Assembly: GCA_017601345.1 (NCBI GenBank)
Contig: JAFNIT010000006.1
Coordinates: 1-58,915 of the forward strand
Source of the DNA: Candidatus Brockarchaeota archaeon
Lineage (GTDB): Archaea; Thermoproteota; EX4484-205; JAAOZP01
Direction of reading: 5' to 3'
DNA: 58,915 nucleotides
The notes under the pieces were generated by a model. It saw nothing but the letters and a program-made list of their open reading frames with translations. It did not search any database and was not told where the DNA came from. How positions within the stretch are numbered: position 1 is the stretch's first letter; every line of letters starts with the position of its first letter. Positions 38,524 to 47,738 of the stretch are shown here, in pieces. The translations under genes were made by a program, and so were the position numbers.

Positions 38524-38960
38524 GAGACTGAGTTAGAAAAAACTTTTTTAAACCTTCCTATTCATCTGCCGAGCAGCTAAGGTCAGTTTCTTGCTTCTGG
38601 ACTTCAAATACAGCTTCACGAATACAAGTTAATATCATCTACTTAACCTTAATTTTCTATTTTTTTATCTATGATTTTTAATGCCACTTTCTACGCAGGG
38701 ACTACATTCCCATTCTCCTTGACATCTTTTACAAAGGAATGTTTAATCATGAAATCACTTGAGCCGAGATTTGTTTTTTTTTGAGAAAGGAGTTCCGTGA
38801 TTTTAAAAGGAAATAAATAGATATCTTGATATTTCTGTAAGTACGGCTTATTACAAACGTCTTATTATTCTCCGTTTATTGGTTCATTTGTAAACTAAAT
38901 TATGAAACAATTCTTAAAATAATAAAATTCTCTCTTTCCCCGGGGGAGGGGTTGGGGGGA

Positions 38961-39317
38961 ATGAGGCCCTCAGAGATTAGAAGTTTGAAGGAAACGTTTC
39001 TGAGGACCCTGGTTTTTTCAATGTTGTTGGCTATTTTAACCAATGTTCTTTCTCTTTTCTGGGTAATTGGTGGTGAAGCATGGTTTGAAAATTCTTATCT
39101 TTACTCTTCCCCGCCTCCTCATAACTCTGATGGTAAAACGAGTAAAATCCAGATCGATACTTCTATTTCTAAAATGGAGGCGTCATTTTACGCTCCTGCT
39201 CAACAAGCATATGAGAAATTAGAAGCCAATGGTTCCACGCATATTGAAAATGTTTTTCAATATATTGCTCAGGACATAAAAGAATTATTTCAACTGATTA
39301 CCGTCATCTTTTCTTAA
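38961..39317 (+). CDS. Small hypothetical membrane protein
   Basis: ATG preceded by a G-rich SD-like sequence; TM helix LVFSMLLAILTNVLSLFWVIGG; possibly truncated. Confidence 0.4.
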   Translation: MRPSEIRSLKETFLRTLVFSMLLAILTNVLSLFWVIGGEAWFENSYLYSSPPPHNSDGKTSKIQIDTSISKMEASFYAPAQQAYEKLEANGSTHIENVFQYIAQDIKELFQLITVIFS

Positions 39318-39449
39318 CCTTCTCATAGCGTTTACAGTAGGCACTGGAAAATTACCCTAAAGTATTCTTGCGAAGATTTTTAACATGCATCAGTCTAGCG
39401 GTTTCGGATTCTGGCCAAATTTATTGTAAGCCGGAGTAAAAATGCTGGG

Positions 39450-39475
39450 TTAAACGGGGAAAGATGCCCGTTTAA
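39450..39475. repeat. Perfect 9-bp inverted repeat with 8-nt loop
   Basis: TTAAACGGG GAAAGATG CCCGTTTAA. Confidence 0.7.
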
Positions 39476-39591
39476 AAACCACATATTCGTTGAAACAGGC
39501 CTTAAAAAAGGGTTTAAATGGTAAACAGACACCATTATTTAAGAGGTAGAAAAATAATCTTTAAACTATCCGTTTTCAATTCCAATAACAG

Positions 39592-40866
39592 ATGGGGGTA
39601 AAGAGAAGCTGTAGGATAGTTATACTCGCGGCATCCATATTTCCACTGCTCATTATAATGCTTTCATGGAATATCACCATACTGAAAAGTGCCTTTAATC
39701 CTTCAAATACTCATTGGAGACATCCGGAAAAAGCAAGTGGTTACATCGTTGACGGACGCGGTGAGAATATTGTTGCATTTCTATCTGCCGATGAGGATAA
39801 CGAAGTATTATTCGCAAGTCTAGACAATGGAACTGATTACTCCATGATTGAGCCTTGCGAAAAGGATTTTAAAGGACCTGTCGGCTATGTTCTTGTTTTC
39901 AATAGTTTTACAGATGAGGTTCAGTACCGCTACATATATCTCGGAATAGTTCCTGAAGGGTCTAATGCAGATTGCAGTCCTTCCCAATCTAAAAAGTTCG
40001 AGGTCGGCATAGGCGATATTGTTCTGTTTTTCACAGATTCTGAGGGTAGACCGCTTGAAAATGTTCACGTGGTTTTCGATGAATGGGGGATAGAGGGGTA
40101 TACTGACAAGTCTGGAAGCCTGAGGCTGGAGAAGATGCCGAGGATAAGCTACAGAATTACTGCAGAATGGGTGAGTAAGTATGGTAGTAGAGCTTTTACA
40201 AGAGCATTCGTGAAAGGCGACTACATTATAACTATGCCAGTCTACGACGTTACCTTACAATTATTAACTTCAAAAACTAGTCCGGTGGCTAATGCTAATG
40301 TTTGGCTGGGGAACTTATACCTGGGTGTTACTGATGGAGAAGGGAGGATCTTGGTTACCCAAGTTCCAGCAGGCAGCTATGTGGTTTCAGCAAAGTGGCT
40401 TGGCTCGGATCTTATTCTGCAAGGTGTGAATGTTACAACCAGTGGCGAGATAGTCCTAACACCCTCCAATGTACATAGTTTAACCATAATGGTCAGGGGA
40501 GCTATGGGGCAAGCTCTTGAAGGAGCTAGCGTTACCGTCTGGAAGGATGGTGCCGAACTGCTTAGAAGGATTACGGATAAGAGCGGTAGCGTGGAGATTG
40601 AGCTACCCGACGGAGAATATGTTATCGAGGCTTCTTTTGATCAGTTTCAGAAGAAGAAATCAGTAACTCTTACAACTGATAGTTTTGAAAGAATCGACCT
40701 GGATGTATTTGTAAAAGTGCTCGGTGTTTCGATGACTCTTTCACAAACTATCCTCTCAGTATTAGGAATAATCTTGATGATTGTTCTTTTAGCCGTGATT
40801 ATTCACGAATATCATATTTACAGGAGGAAGAAATTACCTCAACTCTTTATCGTAAGGAAAATATAG
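39592..40866 (+). CDS. Cell-surface protein with carboxypeptidase-regulatory-like/Ig-like repeats and C-terminal TM anchor
   Basis: Repeats of the type DSEGRPLENVHVVFDEWGIEGYTDKSGSLRLEKMP, ANVWLGNLYLGVTDGEGRILVTQVPAGSYVV, GASVTVWKDGAELLRRITDKSGSVEIELPDGEYVI; terminal TM. Confidence 0.72.
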   Translation: MGVKRSCRIVILAASIFPLLIIMLSWNITILKSAFNPSNTHWRHPEKASGYIVDGRGENIVAFLSADEDNEVLFASLDNGTDYSMIEPCEKDFKGPVGYVLVFNSFTDEVQYRYIYLGIVPEGSNADCSPSQSKKFEVGIGDIVLFFTDSEGRPLENVHVVFDEWGIEGYTDKSGSLRLEKMPRISYRITAEWVSKYGSRAFTRAFVKGDYIITMPVYDVTLQLLTSKTSPVANANVWLGNLYLGVTDGEGRILVTQVPAGSYVVSAKWLGSDLILQGVNVTTSGEIVLTPSNVHSLTIMVRGAMGQALEGASVTVWKDGAELLRRITDKSGSVEIELPDGEYVIEASFDQFQKKKSVTLTTDSFERIDLDVFVKVLGVSMTLSQTILSVLGIILMIVLLAVIIHEYHIYRRKKLPQLFIVRKI

Positions 40867-41160
40867 TAACGATTCGGCTTTTTGTTTATCAATTCTTCCT
40901 AAAACACAGCATATAACAGCATATAGATGTAAATGAGTGCACGTACTGGTAATACGTCATTCTTATATAGTGAAACGATGAATTCCCGCCTAAATGAGTT
41001 CTCCCTCTGATTCGGAGATTAGAGAACGATTAAAATCCATTATCCATGAAATTATTTTGATATTAAAAAAATAGCTGAGCCTTGGGCAATAGCGCTATCG
41101 AACTGTCAATTTTGATTTTCTAACACATGTCCTTTTCACGATATTTTACTTTGTCAAAAA

Positions 41161-41847
41161 ATGAATAAAAGTGCGTTATGCGAAAAACATATATTTAACG
41201 ATTCTAAAAATAATACCGGCTTGGGTAAGAAAAAAGACATAGTGGACAAGCTCGACTTAGAAATACTCCACATTCTTTCCCGGGATCCTAGGCTTAGCTG
41301 TCGGGAAATAGCTAAGCAGCTTGAAGTATCCGACAGGACTGTGGCTCGTAGGGTATCCAGAATGGAGAAGGAAGGCATTATACTCGGATACCAGCTTGTT
41401 TTGAACGATTATGCTAAAAGCCTTGTTTTCGACACTAGTGATCTAAGCGAGATAAGGTTCACAGTAGCAGAATGGTCTAATTTCGAAGAGGCTCTTCGCC
41501 AAATGTATTCTACTGCAGCCGATGTCATATTTTTCTACGCTGGAAAGGGGATTGGCAAGTCGATAATAAGAAGTATGGGTAAAAGCAAGCTTAGTATAGA
41601 AGATGCTTTATCCTTCTCTTCTAAAGTGTGCAATATGAGAGGGTGGGGGAATGTTCGCTTCGATAAGTTGAAAGATAATTCAGTAAAGGCTGATCTCAGA
41701 GGTCTGAGAATAAACCCTTCTTTCTTCCGGGGAATAATTGCAGGGATGCTTGAGAACATGACTGGAAAGGAACCTGAATCATTGTTATTCACGGAGGATG
41801 GTTCACTCATAATAAGGCCCTTGGAGGGTTTGAGCCTTGAAGGATAG
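41161..41847 (+). CDS. AsnC/Lrp-type HTH regulator with C-terminal V4R-like domain
   Basis: LDLEILHILSRDPRLSCREIAKQLEVSDRTVARRVSRMEKEGII HTH; C-terminus IFFYAGKGIGKSIIRSMGKSKLSIEDALSF...FFRGIIAGMLENMTGKEPESLL resembles V4R. Confidence 0.75.
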   Translation: MNKSALCEKHIFNDSKNNTGLGKKKDIVDKLDLEILHILSRDPRLSCREIAKQLEVSDRTVARRVSRMEKEGIILGYQLVLNDYAKSLVFDTSDLSEIRFTVAEWSNFEEALRQMYSTAADVIFFYAGKGIGKSIIRSMGKSKLSIEDALSFSSKVCNMRGWGNVRFDKLKDNSVKADLRGLRINPSFFRGIIAGMLENMTGKEPESLLFTEDGSLIIRPLEGLSLEG

Positions 41848-42526
41848 AGTGCCCTTTGGCATAGCGGAGCTCGACAACCTTATCCAGGGAGGATTACCCA
41901 AGGGGGGGCTTATTGTAATCGCGGGCAGTCCGGGAGCTGGTAAAACAATACTTTCAGCCCAGTTCGTTTACAACGGTGCCATGTTATATAAGGAGAAGGG
42001 TGTGTACGTTTGTTTGAGCGAGAGCAAGGAACATTTTAAGAGCAATATGCTCGGTCTAGGATGGGACTTTAATAAGCTTGAGGAAAGAGGCATGGTGAGA
42101 ATAGTAGAACTGCCTACAGTGGCAAAAATAAGGGTTGAGGATATGACTGATCTTATAGTAGAGGAAGCTAAGAAGTTTAAGGCACAGAGACTCGTAGTCG
42201 ACTCGCTTTCAGCTCTAAACTTAGCATTAGGCAGTAGGGCTGAAGTCAGGGCGGTGATAAACCTGATTGCCAGAATGTTGAAGCACGTGGAGTGCACAAC
42301 GCTAATGATCACGGAGAGTCCATGGGGGACCACGGGAATAGGTATGGGTATTGAAGAATTCATAGCTGACGGCATAATACTCATGGAATCGGTTGTTGTG
42401 GGAAACAGGCTTGAGAGAAGATTGATGATACTTAAGATGAGAGCCACGAGTCACGATACCAGATACTATAGGCTGAACATAACTAAGGATTCAGGCATAA
42501 TTCTAAGCACGTACCCGGAGATGTAA
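41837..42526 (+). CDS. Single-domain KaiC-like ATPase
   Basis: FGIAELDNLIQGGLPKGGLIVIAGSPGAGKTILSAQF; AQRLVVDSLSALNL. Confidence 0.92.
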   Translation: MKDRVPFGIAELDNLIQGGLPKGGLIVIAGSPGAGKTILSAQFVYNGAMLYKEKGVYVCLSESKEHFKSNMLGLGWDFNKLEERGMVRIVELPTVAKIRVEDMTDLIVEEAKKFKAQRLVVDSLSALNLALGSRAEVRAVINLIARMLKHVECTTLMITESPWGTTGIGMGIEEFIADGIILMESVVVGNRLERRLMILKMRATSHDTRYYRLNITKDSGIILSTYPEM

Positions 42527-42535
42527 TCGGGCGGG

Positions 42536-44170
42536 ATGTTTTTCATGATCGACGAGGGCAAAGAACTATGGGATAAATACTGCGGCTTCCTCTACCAGGA
42601 TTTCCAGAGACAGATCGAGTACAATCGTGAAAAGACAGAAGCCTATTTTAAGAAGATCAAGAACACAAGGCTTCTTGAAGCCTTAGGGGCTAGGGATGCT
42701 GAGGACATAAGAGAAATACCTGTTACAACATACGATGATTATCTCTTCCTAAGGGTTTTTGAGGAGAGGATTAGTAGATTGGAAGCAACGACTCCTAAAA
42801 ATAGAGGTGAAACCCTAGCCGACTACTATATGCGTATTGGAAGGGTTGCTGCCGAACCTATTACAGAATATTTGCCCGGGGAATTCCAATCCTGCGTCAA
42901 GACGAGTGGAACAACTGCTCAAAGCAAATGGGTATTGTGGACAAGGCTCTTCCGTGAAGCATACTCTGAGATTGGAATATCTCCAATGGTCATGGCCTGT
43001 AGTGAACGCACCGGGGATACTCGTCTCCGTCTAGGGGATAGTCTATTGAACATGGGCGCGCCTCCGCCCTATTTTTCAGGATGGAGTCTACATTTTTTAT
43101 GCGAGCTTTTTCAATTTAAAGTATATCCTCCACCCGAAGTTATTGATAAGACTTCTGATATTAGGCGGAGAATTTGGATGGTATTAGAGAAAATAGATCG
43201 GATGAAAGAAAAAATAGCATTAATAGGGACAACCGCACCACTACTATTCCTGCTTGTAAAATATGTAATGGATAGAAGGTCTTTCTATAGAGAATATTAT
43301 GAGACGTTGGATATGGGGGCAACAAAGATATACATGTTTTTAAAATCTATTCACGCCGAATTGTTTTGGGAGCCGAAAGATATTAGAGATGTTTTTCCGG
43401 TAAAAGGCTTAATAAGCGCAGGTTTCGATTCGAAGATGTACATAGAGCTTTTCAAACGCACTTGGGGAATTGAACCGTTAAACCTCTACGGGGCCAGTGA
43501 AATCGGCTTCCCTATGTATGGCACGGTTGAAGATAGGTATAATATGGTCCCGGATTTGAGAACAGGATTCTTCGAATTCATGGATGTTAAGAGTGGTGAA
43601 GTGTTTGAAATAGATGAGTTAAAGAAGGGAAACAGTTATAGTCTGATAATAACCCCTTTCGGAGGATGTGTCATTAGATACAGGATTGGCGACATCTTCA
43701 GGGTCGAGCATTTAAGGGATGATGGAGCGCCCGTGTTCGCATTTGAAGGAAGAGAAGGATATTCGTTTGACATTTACGGCTATTTCAGGATCGATGAGAG
43801 GCTGGCTACTAGGGTTATGATTAAATCTGGGTTGACTTCTTCCGAAGACTGGTGTTTCGCCAAAATAATGGAGCCCAATGAAAAAGTATGCGTACTTATG
43901 GAGAAGGAGCGCGATTATAGTGAAGAAGCTGCTGCTGGAATGATATTTAAAGCACTGCTAGATGAGAGCGAGGACTTTAGGAACTTTATAAGGGATTTTA
44001 AAATAAGGAATCCCACAGAAGTGATCAAAGTTGAATACTTGGAAAGAGGTGCATTCAAAAGGTATTCTCATTCGAGGTTGAAAATGGGGCTTCCCTATGG
44101 TCAAGTCAAACCCCTTAAAGTCATTCCGACTCAAAAAATGGAGATTTTTGAAACATTAAGGGGAATGTAG
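42536..44170 (+). CDS. ANL-superfamily acyl-adenylate-forming enzyme (GH3/auxin-responsive-like)
   Basis: VKTSGTTAQSKWVLW phosphate-binding loop; LNLYGASEIGFP; CVIRYRIGDIFRV. Confidence 0.8.
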   Translation: MFFMIDEGKELWDKYCGFLYQDFQRQIEYNREKTEAYFKKIKNTRLLEALGARDAEDIREIPVTTYDDYLFLRVFEERISRLEATTPKNRGETLADYYMRIGRVAAEPITEYLPGEFQSCVKTSGTTAQSKWVLWTRLFREAYSEIGISPMVMACSERTGDTRLRLGDSLLNMGAPPPYFSGWSLHFLCELFQFKVYPPPEVIDKTSDIRRRIWMVLEKIDRMKEKIALIGTTAPLLFLLVKYVMDRRSFYREYYETLDMGATKIYMFLKSIHAELFWEPKDIRDVFPVKGLISAGFDSKMYIELFKRTWGIEPLNLYGASEIGFPMYGTVEDRYNMVPDLRTGFFEFMDVKSGEVFEIDELKKGNSYSLIITPFGGCVIRYRIGDIFRVEHLRDDGAPVFAFEGREGYSFDIYGYFRIDERLATRVMIKSGLTSSEDWCFAKIMEPNEKVCVLMEKERDYSEEAAAGMIFKALLDESEDFRNFIRDFKIRNPTEVIKVEYLERGAFKRYSHSRLKMGLPYGQVKPLKVIPTQKMEIFETLRGM

Positions 44171-44172
44171 AT

Positions 44173-46272
44173 ATGAACCTCCTCCCTTTCCATCCTTGGC
44201 TTCTTTTCTACCCTGCTGCAGCCATATCCTCATTAATAATTGCGCTTCAAATTTTAAAGGGTAGGCCTAAAACATTAAGCTCAAAAAACTTTCTATTATT
44301 CGCCTTATCAATATCGCTATGGGAAACCTTCGCTTTTCTTCACAGGATTGCTCCCAATGAAGATACCTCATGGCTCTTTCTACAATTTGCAATCATATTC
44401 TACAGTCTAAACCCTCTCCTCCTTCTAATGACTGTTATTTTCCTTTGGAGAGAGAATCCCAAGTTCTACTTGCTAACAATACCTGCAATTCCTTTGTACA
44501 TACTCCATCTGATGTACGTTAAGGTTAATATCGTGCCATCGAGTTATGGTTGGTCTTACAATTTTGAAATAAATACTTTCACAATAATTGAGTATTTAAT
44601 TTACCTGCTCTGCTTGCTTGAAGTATGTTTTTTCATCGCTTTTTTGATTAAACGGGTTAAAAGCAGTATTATACGTAGGAAGTATTTCATAATTCTAGTA
44701 TATTTTATCGTATTTTACGTCATCGGAGTTTTCGGCTTTAACATACTCCTAGTTGAGAATCCAGAAATGCCTCCGCCTGGAGGAATAAATACATACTTGT
44801 TCTTTCTAGGTGTTAGCTATGCCTTCTCGATAAGAGAGAAAACAATTAAACCTGAAATAGGGGAGATTAAAGACCTCTTGCTTAAGCAATACATGTCCTT
44901 CATTAACAAGTTTATAGAAGTTGTTCCGGGGAAAGAGCTTGGGCAAAGCCTCATTGAGCTTGAAAGATACTTAGTGAGAGTCAAGCTGAGACACGCATTA
45001 GAACAAGATTCAGAGGGCAGGTTAATATTAAAGCCAGATGCTCTGGATAAGGCAGACTTAATCACAATAATGGAAGAAACCATACGTTATCTTGAAGACA
45101 AGCCTTGGGTCATAGAGCTTTCCGACAGCCTCTTAAAACTATTGAACGTATCTTATATGAAAGTTGATGATAAAAATGGCTTCAAGAGAATGCTTATTCG
45201 ATGTCAGGATTTTCTGAAGAAAACGGATATTGCCTACGGCCTGATCGGAGGGGAATTTATTCCAGAAATAGGGCGTGACGATTCCCTTAGAGAGCTTCCA
45301 GACTGGCAAGCCTGCCTCAGGCTATGTCGCAGGCTTATTTCAGCAATCCTTCAAGATTTCTACAATAACGTTGGAAATACCGTGGAGAGTAAAATGGTCT
45401 CGTTCAGCCTCTTGAACCATTTAAGAGTTTCCAGCTTAGGCGAAGTTGAAATTAAAACCCTTGAAGAAAAAGTTAAATCAATGCCTCAAAACGAAAGGAT
45501 CCCGGCCTTACTGGATAATTTTATACCGTTTATAGCATGGATGGTTGAAGAGCTTTATAAAAAACTGGGTGAGAATATTGACAGTATCATAAAACGTTTG
45601 AGGCTCGTGTTAAGGCTTAACATGGATGTTGCTGTAAGAACCATGGTTTACAATAATCTTGTAGAATCATTGTCGAGAAGGATTCCATCGACCTACATAA
45701 GCGTGCTAAGGCTTGCTGAAGGCTTTACGGAAAGGGACTTAAACAGGTTTTCCTCAAGAATCAACTTAGACCATGAGAAGCTGGTAGGGAAGGGGATACT
45801 TCTCGAATTTGAGCCTGGAAGCACATACTTAGAGTATGTAAGTGATTACGTTATTGAGGCACTAGCCCACGATGATGCTAGTATAATCATTACGAGGAAG
45901 GGCAGCCAGTTGCAAGATAGCCTTCAATACCGTAGAAACGTTAAATTTATTCATCCTTCATTAATGACTTTACATACTACAACTGTTTCCGAATCGGAGG
46001 TTTACGTACCTCTACAGGATGTCATTCAAATATTAGAATCGCTTGGCAAGAGCATTAAACTCTCCTCCTCACCTGTATTCGTGGTTTTTGACAGTATAAC
46101 CGATTTCCTAACTCAACACGGTTTCGAAAAAACGTATAGGCTTATTAGAAGCATGCTTGAGTTAAACCCATTAAAAGTCTCGTTAATGGTAACTTTAAAC
46201 ATTAAGGCTTGGGGAGAGAATGTCAAGTCTGCATTAGAAGAGCTTCTGAACATTACTATCCGTGTTGACTAA
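44173..46272 (+). CDS. 7TM-type membrane sensor with helical linker and DUF835-like (degenerate RecA/KaiC-like) C-terminal domain
   Basis: Seven hydrophobic segments in the first ~225 aa; C-terminus LLEFEPGSTYLEYVSDYVIEALAHDDASIIITRKGS...SPVFVVFDSITDFLTQHGFEKTYRLIRSML is DUF835-like. Confidence 0.62.
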   Translation: MNLLPFHPWLLFYPAAAISSLIIALQILKGRPKTLSSKNFLLFALSISLWETFAFLHRIAPNEDTSWLFLQFAIIFYSLNPLLLLMTVIFLWRENPKFYLLTIPAIPLYILHLMYVKVNIVPSSYGWSYNFEINTFTIIEYLIYLLCLLEVCFFIAFLIKRVKSSIIRRKYFIILVYFIVFYVIGVFGFNILLVENPEMPPPGGINTYLFFLGVSYAFSIREKTIKPEIGEIKDLLLKQYMSFINKFIEVVPGKELGQSLIELERYLVRVKLRHALEQDSEGRLILKPDALDKADLITIMEETIRYLEDKPWVIELSDSLLKLLNVSYMKVDDKNGFKRMLIRCQDFLKKTDIAYGLIGGEFIPEIGRDDSLRELPDWQACLRLCRRLISAILQDFYNNVGNTVESKMVSFSLLNHLRVSSLGEVEIKTLEEKVKSMPQNERIPALLDNFIPFIAWMVEELYKKLGENIDSIIKRLRLVLRLNMDVAVRTMVYNNLVESLSRRIPSTYISVLRLAEGFTERDLNRFSSRINLDHEKLVGKGILLEFEPGSTYLEYVSDYVIEALAHDDASIIITRKGSQLQDSLQYRRNVKFIHPSLMTLHTTTVSESEVYVPLQDVIQILESLGKSIKLSSSPVFVVFDSITDFLTQHGFEKTYRLIRSMLELNPLKVSLMVTLNIKAWGENVKSALEELLNITIRVD

Positions 46273-46703
46273 TTTTTTACATTTTTACTTTGTACTATGT
46301 GTATTACTCTAATTCCTCTTCTAGTTAAATAATGTGCGATAAACCTCCTGTGACAATACTTAGGATCGGTTTCAAGACACATTATGCATGTCCTATCCTT
46401 CCCAGCGATTTCCAGAAGCTTATTAACTCCCTCTTTAAACCTCGTTGTTTCCATATACTTCTCATAGCCTTCGCGACGGTAACCCCCCAGCTCTTCCCCA
46501 AGCCAGAAATAGACAATCCCGTTTTCAAGAAGCCATTTCTCTATATTTTCCATGGTGAAGTGTTCTGACTTAGACTTTGGAAACCTTCGGATATCTACCA
46601 AAATCCTGATTCGTTGTCTCCTCAGTAATCTTAGAAACTCTTCTTTAGAGAGACTTCCATAGCCTATTGTCCAAATTATTAGTCTACCCTTACGCTCGGC
46701 CAA
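46269..46703 (-). CDS. DUF488-family protein
   Basis: IWTIGYGSLSKEEFLRLL...LVDIRRFPKSK...FWLGEELGG...CLETDPKYCHRRFIAHYL. Confidence 0.92.
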   Translation of the reverse strand: MAERKGRLIIWTIGYGSLSKEEFLRLLRRQRIRILVDIRRFPKSKSEHFTMENIEKWLLENGIVYFWLGEELGGYRREGYEKYMETTRFKEGVNKLLEIAGKDRTCIMCLETDPKYCHRRFIAHYLTRRGIRVIHIVQSKNVKN

Positions 46704-46857
46704 TCGAATAATATCCGATTAAGTGGCTTATATGAATTACCTAATTTTTAATGCTTCCTAACTATTATTCTCGTCTTTTGATCAAATTGGTTCGTACTCG
46801 AAGTAATTGACGGTTGGTTCTGAAGCCGAATGGAACAATTATTCGAGAATAAGTAAG

Positions 46858-46868
46858 ATTTATATATG
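46858..46868 (+). promoter_or_regulatory. Putative TATA box for the V4R gene
   Basis: AGATTTATATATG about 30-38 nt upstream of ATG 46897, compatible with a leaderless transcript. Confidence 0.45.
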
Positions 46869-46896
46869 TCTAATATGGTATTATCTAAGCTTGAAA

Positions 46897-47718
46897 ATGG
46901 CCTCTAGGAAAGACCAAGATCCTACTGAAATTTATCATCCTAAGGAAATAATGTGCTCCGAGTATGTTTCTGGAGGCGGGCTTGTCGAGTTTTTCATAAG
47001 GCTTCGTAAAGGGGCTGAATCAGAATTTTTTGACATTCTAAAAATCTTGAAGAAGAATAATGCTATAGGGTTATCCGGTTTCTACGATACCGACTTAGAG
47101 AAGGACGAGATTTACATAGGTTTTTTCATGGACATATCGAATATGAAAGACACGACTCTTGAGAAGATAGTTGAAGAGTTTAGGAAGATAAAGGGCGTTC
47201 TGGAGGTAAGGTTTTCACAAAGAGTATTCAAAGACCTGATTATTGACGAGCTCTTCTTCCCTTTGATGGTGGGCGGTGAAAGGAGCTTCACCCTCAGGGT
47301 TGAGAGCTTCGGAGCAATACTGAAGAGGCTCTACGAGAAATTCGGAACAGGCGCAGCAGTAATACTATACGAAATGGGCATATCCCTCGGAGAAAGCAAG
47401 GTTGAAAGCATTATTAAAAAATACAAGGTGGATAAGCAAACGGCTTTGAAAATAATATTGGCTGAGCGTGCAGCTAAGGGATGGTGTATTGCAGAGGCTG
47501 AAGAGGTAAACAGTAAGAGGGCAGTAATAATTGCCCGCGAACTTTTCGAATGTCTCCCCTTTAAGGGTAAGCAAGAGAGGCCTATAAGTCAACTTTTCAG
47601 AGGATATTTAACAGGGGTCTTCCAAAAGCTGTATGGTAAAGGGTTTACAGTATCTGAGGTTAATTGCATCGCCAAGGGTGATGATGTCTGCAGGTTCCTT
47701 GTAGAAGCTGCCAAGTAG
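46897..47718 (+). CDS. V4R-domain (4-vinyl reductase-like) sensor protein with N-terminal ferredoxin/ACT-like domain
   Basis: VILYEMGISLGESKVESIIKKYKVDKQTALKIILAERAAKGWC...FRGYLTGVFQKLYGKGFTVSEVNCIAKGDDVCRFLVE. Confidence 0.85.
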   Translation: MASRKDQDPTEIYHPKEIMCSEYVSGGGLVEFFIRLRKGAESEFFDILKILKKNNAIGLSGFYDTDLEKDEIYIGFFMDISNMKDTTLEKIVEEFRKIKGVLEVRFSQRVFKDLIIDELFFPLMVGGERSFTLRVESFGAILKRLYEKFGTGAAVILYEMGISLGESKVESIIKKYKVDKQTALKIILAERAAKGWCIAEAEEVNSKRAVIIARELFECLPFKGKQERPISQLFRGYLTGVFQKLYGKGFTVSEVNCIAKGDDVCRFLVEAAK

Positions 47719-47738
47719 TTTTTACATTAATCAGAAGA

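Noticed and set aside
41968-42447. 159-aa minus ORF inside the KaiC-like gene
   Set aside because: Antisense shadow; Ser/Leu/Ile-rich without motifs.
46269-46272. Overlapping convergent stop codons (CTAA)
   Set aside because: Common consequence of compact archaeal gene packing; no special significance.
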